Position numbers and translations under genes: made by a program
Notes under the pieces: model-generated
Databases searched by the model: none
Told to the model about the DNA's origin: nothing
The model's input: only the letters and a program-made list of their open reading frames with translations
Shown: one piece after another, positions 34,203 to 43,170 of the stretch
How positions within the stretch are numbered: position 1 is the stretch's first letter
How the letters are laid out: each line of letters starts with the position of its first letter
Assembly: GCA_910588295.1 (NCBI GenBank)
Contig: CAJUQO010000015.1
Span: 1-55,761, forward strand
Length of the DNA stretch: 55,761 nucleotides
Direction: 5' to 3'
Source: an uncultured Lachnospiraceae bacterium
GTDB taxonomy: Bacteria > Bacillota > Clostridia > Lachnospirales > Lachnospiraceae

Positions 34203-36644
34203 ATGAAGAAACTGTTGATCAAGTTTTTTGTTCTGCTGTTTGCTTTTCTGGCTTCGGTATTGATCTTTTCCAGCGTATTTAATCGGAGGGAGACGGTGAA
34301 TACATCAGACCTGGAGCCTGCGTCGCTGCCGGTTCTTTATATGGCAAGCGGCGGTGTGACGATCAATCCGATGCAGGGCTATACAGTGAAAATGCAGGAA
34401 AATACCATACGCGACAACGTGACGCCCATTAGTACCAGCCGGGATCTGACGGTGGTGCTGGAGCCGAAGGAGTCCGCGGTGGAAAGTGTATCCTTTACGG
34501 TCACGACACCGGACGGGCGCGAGACTGTAGAGGAGCGCAAGCTGAGCCTGAAAGAGGCGGAAGACGGTCTGATTCCGATAGATTTTCAGCTGGAAACCCC
34601 GATTCTGATGAATCAGGAATATCTGCTGCATTTTACGGTGACGCTGACCGGAGGGCAGAAGGTCTACTATTATACCCGGGTATTGCAGCGGGCGGGTTTA
34701 AATACCGGCCAGTATCTGGAGTTTGTCACCAATTTTTATGAGAAATGTACGAATAAGGAAGCGGCCATAGAGCTGAGCACCTACCTGGAATCTACGGAGG
34801 GTGTGGGAGACGGCGATCTGGCCAGGGTGGATATCCACTCGTCCTTCGACCGTGTGACCTGGGGGGATCTGAATCCCCAGATAAGCAGAAAGGCCTTCCC
34901 CAATATTAAGGAGATCAATGAGACCACCTGCAGCGTGACCCAGGATTATGTGATTTCCTCCCAGGATGAAGAGGGGCAGACCGAATATTACCGTGTACAT
35001 GAGTTTTACCGGATGCGTTACTACAGTTCCCGGGTGAGGCTGCTGAATTTTGAGCGGGAGACGGAGATGATCTATGACAGCTCTCTGGCCAAACTGTCCC
35101 AGAACGGCATTTCCCTGGGGATCGCGCCGGTGGGGGAGGCCATCGTGACCGATGAAAATGTGGATGTGGCCGCTTTCCAGCAGAGCGGAGAGTTGTTCAC
35201 CTTTAACCGCAGTTCCAGCAAGATCAGCCGTATTTTCAGTTTCCGCACGGACGGGGAGCTGGATATGCGGGAGCTGAACAATCAGCACAGGATCAAAGTG
35301 ATCCGGGTCACGGAGGCCGGTGATGTGGACTTTCTTGTTTACGGCTATATGAGCAATGACCGCTACGAGGGGCAGAACGGCGTACTGGTACTGCATTATG
35401 ACGCTCAGCAGAATATTTCCAGGGAACAGCTTTTTATTCCCTGCACCACATCCTTTGCCTGTATGGAGCGGGATCTCGAAGTATTTTCCTATATTACGAC
35501 AGGCAGCATTTTCTATATTCTGATAGAGGGTACAATGTATAAGGTGGATCTGAACGATGGCTCCGGTGAAATTTTACTGGATCAGATCAATGAGAGCTGT
35601 TTTGCGGCGTCGGCGAGCCAGAAGACAGCGGCCTGGATGGATCAGATGCAGCCGACGCAGTCCACGACGATCACGATGATGGATCTGGAAACCGGGTCGA
35701 CCCACCTGATCACGGCGCCTGCCGGCCATTATCTGCGGGTGCTTGGCTTTCTCAATGAAGATCTGATCTATGGCCTTGCGGCGGACAGTGACATCGAACA
35801 GGGGGCTTTTGCCATGGGTACGGTGCGGATCGAGAGCTTCAGCGGTACGGTGGTCAAGGAATATACACAGGAGAATATCTGGGTCACGGAGGCATCGGTT
35901 ACGGAGGAATCGGTGGAGCTTACCCGGGTGAAAAAGAACAAAAAAGGGAAATACCGGGCCGCGGACGCGGATCGGATTGTCAATAATGTGCAGTCGGGCA
36001 ATGAGCCTGTTACGGTTACCCGGAGCGCCGAGGAGCGGCGTGGGATGGTGGCCTGGTTGGATTTCAGCCAGCCGCTGCGCGAGGAGGTGCCGGTGGTGAT
36101 GGAGACGAAATATTCCTCCTACGCGGCGGATCAGGGGCTGGAGGCTACGTTCCAGGGCTTTTCCGAAGCGGCCTGCCAGGTATATGCCATGGGTGAGTTC
36201 CAGGGAGAATACTCGAATGTGGCTGAAGCCATACATGTGGCTGACGAGCTGACCGGGGTAGTGCTGAATGTGGATCAGCAGTACGTATGGGAGAGGGGAA
36301 ACCTGAAGGAAAAGATGAATATTCCCCTGGACGCCATACCGGAAGATGTGCTCTCGGTGCCGGAGACGCCGGCGGCCTATTCGGAAATCCTCGGGGACGG
36401 CTACCGGGTTCTGGATCTGAAAGGATGTCTGCTGTCCCAGGTTCTGTACCATGTGAGCCAAGGACGCCCGGTGGCGGCGGAGACAGAGAACGGCTTTGTG
36501 CTGATCGTCGGTTTTGACCAATATAATGTAATCCTGTATAATACCGACAGAAAAGAAACATACTATGGCGGTATGAATGACAGCACGGCCATGTTTGAAG
36601 ATGCGGGAAATAATTTTATCACATATATAGAGAAAATTTCATGA
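34203..36644 (+). CDS. Large membrane-anchored extracytoplasmic protein of unknown function
   Basis: 813 residues. An N-terminal signal anchor (residues 5-25) is followed by a long beta-rich extracellular part; tandem stretches around 260-600 look like beta-propeller blades (GSIFYILIEGTMYKVDLNDG, TTITMMDLETGSTHLI). The C-terminal 90 residues (DLKGCLLSQVLYHVSQGRP, ENGFVLIVGFDQYNVILYN) resemble C39/papain-like domains. The position where the catalytic His is expected reads ENGF, so activity is doubtful. It lies between pseudouridine synthase and aminopeptidase genes with short gaps. AGGGGAGGTCTACGG precedes the ATG. I do not recognise a named family. Confidence 0.8.
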   Translation: MKKLLIKFFVLLFAFLASVLIFSSVFNRRETVNTSDLEPASLPVLYMASGGVTINPMQGYTVKMQENTIRDNVTPISTSRDLTVVLEPKESAVESVSFTVTTPDGRETVEERKLSLKEAEDGLIPIDFQLETPILMNQEYLLHFTVTLTGGQKVYYYTRVLQRAGLNTGQYLEFVTNFYEKCTNKEAAIELSTYLESTEGVGDGDLARVDIHSSFDRVTWGDLNPQISRKAFPNIKEINETTCSVTQDYVISSQDEEGQTEYYRVHEFYRMRYYSSRVRLLNFERETEMIYDSSLAKLSQNGISLGIAPVGEAIVTDENVDVAAFQQSGELFTFNRSSSKISRIFSFRTDGELDMRELNNQHRIKVIRVTEAGDVDFLVYGYMSNDRYEGQNGVLVLHYDAQQNISREQLFIPCTTSFACMERDLEVFSYITTGSIFYILIEGTMYKVDLNDGSGEILLDQINESCFAASASQKTAAWMDQMQPTQSTTITMMDLETGSTHLITAPAGHYLRVLGFLNEDLIYGLAADSDIEQGAFAMGTVRIESFSGTVVKEYTQENIWVTEASVTEESVELTRVKKNKKGKYRAADADRIVNNVQSGNEPVTVTRSAEERRGMVAWLDFSQPLREEVPVVMETKYSSYAADQGLEATFQGFSEAACQVYAMGEFQGEYSNVAEAIHVADELTGVVLNVDQQYVWERGNLKEKMNIPLDAIPEDVLSVPETPAAYSEILGDGYRVLDLKGCLLSQVLYHVSQGRPVAAETENGFVLIVGFDQYNVILYNTDRKETYYGGMNDSTAMFEDAGNNFITYIEKIS

Positions 36645-36684
36645 CGGCGGTTGATGGGAATGATGCGGAGGTGAGAGACAGGAT

Positions 36685-37800
36685 ATGGATGAAAGAATTG
36701 TGAAAATGGCAAAGAATCTGGTCGGTTACTCGGTAAAGGTTCAGCCGGGGGACAAGGTGTATATCCACTATATCGGACAGTCCGGCCGGGATCTGGCCCG
36801 TATGCTGATTAAGGAGGTGTACCGGGCGGGGGGCGTGCCCTTTGTCCACTTTACCGATAACCAGATGGTGCGGGAGCTCCTTTTAAACGGCACGAAGGAG
36901 CAGATGTCCCTGATGGCAGAGTGGGACGGGGCGGAGATGTCCCGGATGGACTGTTATATCGGCATCCGCGGATCGGACAATGCCGCGGAGCTTTCGGATG
37001 TGCCCAAGGATCGGATGGCCCTCTATGAAACCTATTATCAGAAGCCGGTGCATTCCGATATCCGGGTGCCGAAGACCCGGTGGGTGGTGATGCGCTATCC
37101 CAATGCGTCCATGGCCCAGTTGGCCGAATGCAGCCTGGAGAGCTTTGAGGATTTCTATTTTGACGTGTGCACCATGGATTACGGAAAAATGGCAAAGGCC
37201 ATGGAGGCTTTGGTGTCCTATATGGAGCGCACGGATCGGGTGCGCCTGGTGGGGCCGGGCACGGATCTGAGATTTTCTATCAAGGGCATTCCGGTGATCC
37301 CCTGTGCCGGGGAATGTAATATTCCCGACGGGGAAGTGTATACCGCGCCGGTGCGGGATTCGGTTAACGGGGTGATCACTTATAATACGCCGTCGCCCCA
37401 TAACGGTTTCTGCTTTGAGAACGTGCGGCTGGAATTTAAGGACGGGCGTATCATGAAGGCCACGGCCAATGATACCGAGAGGATCAATAGTGTTTTCGAC
37501 ATGGATGAGGGAGCTCGTTATGTGGGAGAATTCGCCATAGGGGTCAATCCCTACATTCTGGAGCCTATGAAGGACATCCTTTTTGACGAGAAGATCCAGG
37601 GCTCGATCCACTTTACGCCGGGAAGCTGCTATGAGGAGGCCGACAACGGCAACCACTCCGCGCTGCACTGGGATCTGGTGTGGATTCAGCGGCCGGAGTA
37701 CGGCGGAGGGGAAATCTGGTTTGACGATGTGCTGGTGCGCAAAGACGGACGTTTTGTGGTTCCGGAGCTTATGGGGCTGAATCCGGAAAATCTGAAATAA
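36685..37800 (+). CDS. M29-family aminopeptidase
   Basis: 371 residues of the thermophilic-metalloprotease (AmpS/PepS) family, cytosolic, which releases N-terminal residues from peptides. Metal ligands are visible in GECNIPDGEVYTAP (two Glu) and in NHSALHWD near the end (two His, one Asp). A TGCGGAGGTGAGAG ribosome site precedes the ATG. asnS follows after 15 bp, so co-transcription is likely. Confidence 0.92.
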   Translation: MDERIVKMAKNLVGYSVKVQPGDKVYIHYIGQSGRDLARMLIKEVYRAGGVPFVHFTDNQMVRELLLNGTKEQMSLMAEWDGAEMSRMDCYIGIRGSDNAAELSDVPKDRMALYETYYQKPVHSDIRVPKTRWVVMRYPNASMAQLAECSLESFEDFYFDVCTMDYGKMAKAMEALVSYMERTDRVRLVGPGTDLRFSIKGIPVIPCAGECNIPDGEVYTAPVRDSVNGVITYNTPSPHNGFCFENVRLEFKDGRIMKATANDTERINSVFDMDEGARYVGEFAIGVNPYILEPMKDILFDEKIQGSIHFTPGSCYEEADNGNHSALHWDLVWIQRPEYGGGEIWFDDVLVRKDGRFVVPELMGLNPENLK

Positions 37801-37815
37801 TTGGGGGAAGAATAA

Positions 37816-39207
37816 ATGAAATTTACAACGGTAAGGGAAATATATAAAAACAGGGACGCCTATCTGGATACGGACATCCGGGTAGGCGGCTGGGTCAGGA
37901 GCAACCGCGGTTCTAAAAATTTTGGATTCCTGGTGCTCCATGACGGTACATTTTTTGAAACGCTGCAGATCGTCTATACGGATCAGATGGAGAATTTTTC
38001 TGCCATAGCCAAGCTGAACGTGGGTACGGCGGTGGTCGTGTCGGGCAGGCTGGTAGCGACGCCCCAGGCTAAGCAGCCCTTTGAGATCCAGGCGGATTCC
38101 GTGGAGGTCGAGGGAGCTTCCGCGCCGGATTATCCTTTGCAGAAAAAACGCCACAGCCTGGAATTTCTGCGCACGATTTCCCATCTGCGTCCGAGAACTA
38201 ATACCTTCCAGGCGGTTTTCCGGGTGCGCTCTCTGGCGGCCTATGCCATCCACAAATTTTTCCAGGAGAGAGGCTTTGTCTATGTACATACGCCGCTGAT
38301 CACCGGCAGCGACTGCGAGGGCGCCGGTGAGATGTTCCGCGTAACGACCCTGGATATGCAGAATCTTCCGATAACGGAGGAGGGGCAGGTGGATTACAGC
38401 CGGGATTTCTTCGGCAGGGAGACCAGCCTGACCGTCAGCGGCCAGCTCAACGGCGAGAGCTTTGCCCAGGCGTTCCGCAATATCTATACCTTCGGCCCCA
38501 CCTTCCGGGCGGAAAATTCCAATACCACTCGCCATGCGGCGGAATTCTGGATGATCGAGCCGGAAATGGCCTTTGCGGATCTTTCGGATGACATGGATCT
38601 GGCGGAGAGCCTGCTGAAATACGTGATCCGCTATGTGCTGGAGGAAGCTTCCGAGGAGATGCGCTTTTTCAATTCCTTCGTGGACAAAGGACTTCTGGAG
38701 AGACTCACCCATGTGGCGGAGGCTGAGTTTGGCCATGTAAGCTACACAGAAGCCGTAGAAATCCTGGAGAAACACAACGATCTTTTTGAATACAAGGTAT
38801 CCTGGGGCGTGGATCTGCAGACGGAGCATGAGCGGTATCTGACGGAGACGGTCTTTAAACGTCCGGTCTTTGTCACGGACTATCCCAAGGAGATCAAGGC
38901 ATTCTACATGAAACTAAACGAGGATCAGAAAACTGTGGCGGCCATGGACTGTCTGGTGCCCGGCATCGGTGAGATCATCGGCGGCAGCCAGCGCGAGGAT
39001 AACTACCGTACACTTTTGGGCCGCATGAGGGAATTGGGGCTTAAGGAGGAGGATTACGGCTTTTATCTGGATCTGCGCAAGTACGGCTCCACCCGCCATT
39101 CCGGGTTCGGCCTGGGGTTTGAACGTTTCGTGATGTATCTGACGGGTATCGGCAACATCCGTGACGTACTGCCCTTCCCGAGAACCGTGAAAAACTGTGA
39201 ATTGTAA
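37816..39207 (+). CDS. asnS: Asparagine-tRNA ligase
   Basis: 463 residues of class II synthetase. N-terminal OB-fold anticodon-binding domain (1-110: VGGWVRSNRGSKNFGFLVL). Motif 2 TFGPTFRAENSNTTRHAAEFWMIEPE, seen in two parts, and motif 3 GFGLGFERFVMYLTGIGNIRD confirm the catalytic core. MFRVTTLDMQN and the AsnRS-type insertion distinguish it from AspRS. A GGGGGAAGAATAA ribosome site precedes the ATG. Confidence 0.97.
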   Translation: MKFTTVREIYKNRDAYLDTDIRVGGWVRSNRGSKNFGFLVLHDGTFFETLQIVYTDQMENFSAIAKLNVGTAVVVSGRLVATPQAKQPFEIQADSVEVEGASAPDYPLQKKRHSLEFLRTISHLRPRTNTFQAVFRVRSLAAYAIHKFFQERGFVYVHTPLITGSDCEGAGEMFRVTTLDMQNLPITEEGQVDYSRDFFGRETSLTVSGQLNGESFAQAFRNIYTFGPTFRAENSNTTRHAAEFWMIEPEMAFADLSDDMDLAESLLKYVIRYVLEEASEEMRFFNSFVDKGLLERLTHVAEAEFGHVSYTEAVEILEKHNDLFEYKVSWGVDLQTEHERYLTETVFKRPVFVTDYPKEIKAFYMKLNEDQKTVAAMDCLVPGIGEIIGGSQREDNYRTLLGRMRELGLKEEDYGFYLDLRKYGSTRHSGFGLGFERFVMYLTGIGNIRDVLPFPRTVKNCEL

Positions 39208-39227
39208 ATTACCGGGGATCTATTCTA

Positions 39228-40073
39228 ATGAAAAATGAACTGATTATAGGCTGTCATCTGTCCTCTTCAAAGGGGTTTTACCATATGGGAAAGGAGGCCG
39301 TGTCCATCGGGGCTAATACCTTTCAGTTTTTTACTCGTAATCCCCGGGGCAGCCGGGCAAAGGCCGTTGATCCGGAGGATGTGGAGCGTTATCTGGCTTT
39401 TGCGGCGGAGCATGGGATTAAAAAAATCCTGGCCCACGCGCCCTACACTTTAAATGCCTGCTCCAAAGACCCCCATGTGCGGGAATTTGCCCTGGAGACT
39501 ATGGCGGATGACCTTTTGCGTATGGAGTATGTGCCGGGGAACTGCTACAATTTCCATCCCGGCAGCCATGTGGGACAGGGCAGCGAGGAGGGCGTCCGGC
39601 TGATTGCGGAGACATTGAATGCGATCTTAAAGCCGCAACAGCACACCACAGTGCTGCTGGAGACCATGGCCGGGAAAGGTTCCGAGGTGGGCAGGAGCTT
39701 CGGGGAGCTTAAGCAGATTCTGGATCGGGTGGAGCTTTCCGACCATGTGGGGGTCTGCCTGGATACCTGTCATGTGTACGACGCGGGCTATGACATTGTC
39801 GGCGATCTAGACGGCGTGCTGGAGGAGTTTGACAGGGTCATCGGCCTGGGCAGGCTCAGGGCGGTGCATGTAAACGACAGCAAAAATCCTTTTGCCAGCC
39901 ACAAGGACCGCCATGAGAAGATCGGGGCGGGAAGCATCGGCCTGGAGGCTTTCGTGAAGATCGTCAGCCACCCGGCATTAAGGGAGCTGCCTTTTTATCT
40001 GGAAACGCCCAATGAGCTGCCCGGCTATCAGGCGGAGATCGCATTGCTTCGGGACAGATATATAAAATCATAA
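39228..40073 (+). CDS. nfo: Deoxyribonuclease IV (AP endonuclease)
   Basis: 281 residues of TIM-barrel zinc enzyme that nicks DNA 5' of abasic sites. Zinc-site motifs are YNFHPGSHVGQG, VLLETMAGKGSEVG, VGVCLDTCHVYDAGYD and HVNDSKNPFASHKDRHEKIG, then ETPNE. The ribosome site is weak (GGGGATCT). It starts 20 bp after asnS and probably relies on read-through from it. Confidence 0.96.
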   Translation: MKNELIIGCHLSSSKGFYHMGKEAVSIGANTFQFFTRNPRGSRAKAVDPEDVERYLAFAAEHGIKKILAHAPYTLNACSKDPHVREFALETMADDLLRMEYVPGNCYNFHPGSHVGQGSEEGVRLIAETLNAILKPQQHTTVLLETMAGKGSEVGRSFGELKQILDRVELSDHVGVCLDTCHVYDAGYDIVGDLDGVLEEFDRVIGLGRLRAVHVNDSKNPFASHKDRHEKIGAGSIGLEAFVKIVSHPALRELPFYLETPNELPGYQAEIALLRDRYIKS

Positions 40074-40158
40074 AAAGAGCATGTACAAATGGCGCGGAAT
40101 TCGGTAAAATAATGACATAGCAGCAAATTTGTAAAAAGCAAATGGAGGAGAAGCAGAT

Positions 40159-40851
40159 ATGTTAGAAGAACTGAAACAGGCAGTCTATGAGGCAAACATG
40201 GAGCTTCCGAAGCGGAAACTGATCACCTACACCTGGGGGAATGTCAGCGGCAGGGATTTTGAGACGGGGTATTTTGTGATTAAGCCCAGCGGCGTGGATT
40301 ATGACAGGCTGACGCCCGACGATATGGTGGTCATGGATCTGGAGGGCAACCGCATTGAGGGACAGTACAAGCCCTCTTCCGATACGCCGACCCATATCGA
40401 ACTGTACAAAAAGTATCCCGAGATCGGCGGCATCGTACATACCCACTCGCCCCAGGCCACGGCATGGGCCCAGGCGGGCCGCAGCATTCCCCTTTACGGA
40501 ACAACCCATGCGGATTATTTCTTTGGCCCGATTCCCTGCGCCAGGAGTCTGACGGAAGAAGAGATCGGCGGCGCCTATGAGGCCAACACAGGGAAGGTGA
40601 TCATTGAGACCTTCACGAAGGAAGACAGAAATCCGATGTATACGCCGGGTGTCCTGTGCTGCAATCATGGCGTGTTTACCTGGGGCAAGGATGCCGCCGA
40701 GGCCGTGCACAATGCCGTGGTGGTGGAGGAGGTGGCCAGAATGGCGACCCTCACCGAGCTGATCAACCCGCAGGTAAAACCGGCGCCGGACTGCATCAGG
40801 GACAAGCATTTTTACCGCAAGCATGGCGAAAACGCCTATTACGGACAGTGA
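40159..40851 (+). CDS. araD: L-ribulose-5-phosphate 4-epimerase
   Basis: 230 residues, class II aldolase fold, converting L-ribulose-5-phosphate to D-xylulose-5-phosphate in arabinose use. Substrate loops WGNVSGRD and KPSGVDYD, zinc His pair in GIVHTHSPQATAWAQAG, and a third His in CCNHGVFTWG are present. AATGGAGGAGAAGCAGAT precedes the ATG. No araA, araB or sugar transporter is adjacent, so it stands outside an arabinose operon. It could also process L-xylulose-5-phosphate or a related sugar, as UlaF/SgbE-like relatives do. Confidence 0.93.
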   Translation: MLEELKQAVYEANMELPKRKLITYTWGNVSGRDFETGYFVIKPSGVDYDRLTPDDMVVMDLEGNRIEGQYKPSSDTPTHIELYKKYPEIGGIVHTHSPQATAWAQAGRSIPLYGTTHADYFFGPIPCARSLTEEEIGGAYEANTGKVIIETFTKEDRNPMYTPGVLCCNHGVFTWGKDAAEAVHNAVVVEEVARMATLTELINPQVKPAPDCIRDKHFYRKHGENAYYGQ

Positions 40852-40868
40852 CAGATATATAGGCTGAG

Positions 40869-40902
40869 AAAAACCGGTTCTGAGAGAAAGAACCGGTTTT
40901 TT
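40869..40902. terminator. Bidirectional terminator between araD and the binding lipoprotein gene
   Basis: AAAAACCGGTTCT (40869-40881) pairs with AGAACCGGTTTTTT (40889-40902). A- and T-runs on both sides serve both convergent genes. Confidence 0.88.
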
Positions 40903-40941
40903 CATTGTGTTGTGCCGCAGGTCTAAAAAAATATGCCGCGG

Positions 40942-41937
40942 TTATTTGGCTGCTTTTTCCGCATACTCCGCAGTCACCAGATCTTTATAGGGCACGCGGG
41001 AGGCAAGCTCCCCGGCACTCTCCAGGATATCCTGGAGCAGGGTGAAGCTGTCTTCCGAAAAGACCAGGTCTTTTTTCCAGGTATCCTGATCATAGTAGCG
41101 TTTGACGATGGTGGTCAGCGTCTCGGTGTCCGTGTCCTCGAACTGGGGCGCGATCACCGCCGCGATCTCCTCCGGTGTGTGGGCAGCTACATAGTCCATA
41201 CCTTTTTGCAGGGCATTGGTAAAATGCTGGATCACCTCGGGATGATCTTTCATATAGCTGGTCTTTGCGCTGAAGGAGGTGTAGGGCACATATCCGGAAT
41301 CTACGCCAAGAGAGGCGACCACATGGCCGGCGCCCTCTTTTTCCAGGGCGGTGGCAGAGGGTTCAAACTCTACCGTATAGTCGCCCTGGCCGCCGGAAAA
41401 AGCGGCGGCAGTGGAGCCGAAGTCGATGCTTTGGTTGATATCAATTTCGGACGGGTCGATGCTGTTTTGCTTCAGGATATACTCGAAGACCATCTCCGGC
41501 ATACCGCCCTTGCGGCCGCCCAGTACGTTTTTGCCGATCAGATCGGACCACTGGAAATTGTCGGCGGGCTGGCGGGATACGAGGAAATTGCCGGCCCGCT
41601 GGGTCAGCTGGGCGAAATTGACCACCGGATCATCGGTGTTTTCCAGGTAGGTGTAGACGGTGGATTCGGCTCCCATAAAGCCGATATCGGCCTCGCCGGA
41701 GAGGAGGGCCGTCATGGTTTTGTCGGCGCCGAAACCGGTGACCAGGGTCAGATCGATGCCTTCCTCGGTAAAGTAGCCTTCCTCAATGGCCACGTACATC
41801 GGCGCATAGAATATAGAATGGGCCACCTCGTTCAGTGTGACGGACACGGGGCCGTCGTTTTTTTCTTTACCGCAGCCGTACAGCAGGGTCATGAGCAGGG
41901 CCATGACCAGAAAAAGAGTGAATATTTTCTTCTTCAT
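40942..41937 (-). CDS. ABC transporter substrate-binding lipoprotein (NMT1/THI5/SsuA-like)
   Basis: 331 residues. Signal peptide with lipobox LLYGC, Cys22 as anchor. The NMT1-like fold shows SIFYAPMYVAIEEGYFTEEGIDL, ALLSGEADIGFMGAEST and ILKQNSIDPSEIDI. Family members bind pyrimidine precursors of thiamine, riboflavin, nitrate-like or sulfonate compounds. No permease or ATPase gene is adjacent and no thiamine riboswitch was seen upstream, so the partner subunits and ligand are unknown. CGGAG stands 9 bases before the ATG. Confidence 0.88.
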   Translation of the reverse strand: MKKKIFTLFLVMALLMTLLYGCGKEKNDGPVSVTLNEVAHSIFYAPMYVAIEEGYFTEEGIDLTLVTGFGADKTMTALLSGEADIGFMGAESTVYTYLENTDDPVVNFAQLTQRAGNFLVSRQPADNFQWSDLIGKNVLGGRKGGMPEMVFEYILKQNSIDPSEIDINQSIDFGSTAAAFSGGQGDYTVEFEPSATALEKEGAGHVVASLGVDSGYVPYTSFSAKTSYMKDHPEVIQHFTNALQKGMDYVAAHTPEEIAAVIAPQFEDTDTETLTTIVKRYYDQDTWKKDLVFSEDSFTLLQDILESAGELASRVPYKDLVTAEYAEKAAK

Positions 41938-42004
41938 GCGTTATACTCCGAACAGATTTCACATTTACAGTATGAAATTCGCCGCCGGATTGTGCGTATA
42001 TAAT

Positions 42005-42041
42005 AAAAAGGTGTGCCTGAAATTGTCTCAGGCACACCTTT
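42005..42041 (-). terminator. Terminator of the XRE regulator gene
   Basis: Perfect 14-bp stem (AAAGGTGTGCCTGA at 42007-42020 with its complement at 42028-42041), 7-base loop, and T-rich tail on the minus strand. Confidence 0.85.
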
Positions 42042-42078
42042 GCGGCTTTTATATGTAAAGCCTCCGGGACAGGCACGG

Positions 42079-42330
42079 TTATTTCTGCTTCTGCTCAAAT
42101 TCCTGAAAACGGAAAAACTTTTCCACCGGGATTTCAAGGGTATCCGCAATATCAAACAGGGTGCCCATGGAGATAGAAGTGGGAACATTGGGCGCTTCGA
42201 TATTGCTCATGTGTGTACGGCTGATGGAAACGGCATCGGCCAGTTCCTGCTGTGTCATACCGCGGGATTTGCGGTAGTAGGCGATAATCATGCCCAATAG
42301 CCGCAGTCGATTGCTTTTTTTGTAATCCAT
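42079..42330 (-). CDS. XRE-family helix-turn-helix regulator
   Basis: 83 residues, essentially one Cro/CI-type HTH (RKSRGMTQQELADAVSIS, RTHMSNIEAPNVPTSISMGT, LFDIADTLEIPVEKFF). AAGGGAGTATACTT precedes the ATG. It is a single gene with its own terminator. An ATGAC-AA-GTCAT palindrome at 42408-42419 upstream may be its own operator. The target genes are unknown. Confidence 0.88.
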   Translation of the reverse strand: MDYKKSNRLRLLGMIIAYYRKSRGMTQQELADAVSISRTHMSNIEAPNVPTSISMGTLFDIADTLEIPVEKFFRFQEFEQKQK

Positions 42331-42407
42331 AAGTATACTCCCTTCACTCTTTGGCGTTTCATCAGGCTTTCTGTATAGTCTATCAACGAGTCACCAGTTT
42401 AAAAACT

Positions 42408-42419
42408 ATGACAAGTCAT
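42408..42419. promoter_or_regulatory. Palindrome upstream of the XRE gene
   Basis: ATGAC-AA-GTCAT, 78-90 bases before the regulator start. It is a candidate autoregulatory site. Confidence 0.3.
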
Positions 42420-42463
42420 GCAACTGCAAAGGGGAAACTTGCCCAAAGGATTTTAGAGGTAAA

Positions 42464-42913
42464 TTATGGCTGAATACGGCTCAGAGCGCTGTTGTGATAC
42501 TGGCCGGAATAGGTAACCTCTTCGCCGAACCAGTGCGGCGGCGTGAAAGCATTTGCCTCCTCCACAGATGGGAATTCCACTTCTGCGATAATCAGCCCCT
42601 CGTAGGGATCATCAAAGATATCCAGCTCCGCGGTCAGGTTTCCGGGAAGGGGAATCAGATAGCGGGTCTTGGACAGGATGATGCCATCGGCCTTGGGTTT
42701 CAGATGCATGTAGGCCTTTTGGGTCAGGGGCAGATTGTATTCTTCACGGGCCATCATCCCCGTGGATTTGTAGGTCAGGATATACTGGTCATCCTGCCGG
42801 CGTATGCGCACCACGGGATCCACGCACAAGTAAGCCTGTTCGATTTTTTGGAAGGCATATCCGCCGAGCTCTCCAGGGAACTGCCGTATTTTGAATTTTC
42901 TCTCGATTTCCAT
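42464..42913 (-). CDS. CYTH domain protein (triphosphate tunnel family)
   Basis: 149 residues starting MEIERKFKI, the ExExK triphosphate-tunnel signature. It continues with basic and acidic tunnel strands (VVRIRRQDDQYILTYKS, LSKTRYLIP, AELDIFDDPYEGLIIAEVEF). Members hydrolyse tripolyphosphate or bind nucleotides. The ATG at 42913 follows GAGGAGAAAAAC; the 57 residues upstream in frame look non-coding and hydrophobic. Single gene. Confidence 0.88.
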   Translation of the reverse strand: MEIERKFKIRQFPGELGGYAFQKIEQAYLCVDPVVRIRRQDDQYILTYKSTGMMAREEYNLPLTQKAYMHLKPKADGIILSKTRYLIPLPGNLTAELDIFDDPYEGLIIAEVEFPSVEEANAFTPPHWFGEEVTYSGQYHNSALSRIQP

Positions 42914-43170
42914 GTTTTTCTCCTCGGCCTGGTGACAGGCGCGGTTTTTTATCAGTATGCAAAAAAGACAGAAAATATTCAAGGTTTTTTCGCAAAATCT
43001 TGTGCAGGGACGAAAAAAAAATGATATACTTGGCATCAGGGCGGCTCCGGAACCGGAGAAAAACCAAAAAGCTGGATCATGCATGTCCAGAAAAACGACC
43101 CGGTACAGTGGCCGGTTTTCTGTGTGAAAAATTATTTATTGGCGCGGGCTACGCGTGAAAGGAGAAAGAT

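Noticed and set aside
36883..38829. Very long open frame on the minus strand opposite the aminopeptidase and asnS
   Set aside because: It is the antisense of two well-supported genes, has no ribosome site, and its product is His/Arg/Leu-rich in the way typical of GC-rich antisense frames.
40933..42003. Plus-strand frame opposite the binding lipoprotein
   Set aside because: The minus strand has a lipobox, a ribosome site and family motifs; the plus frame has none.
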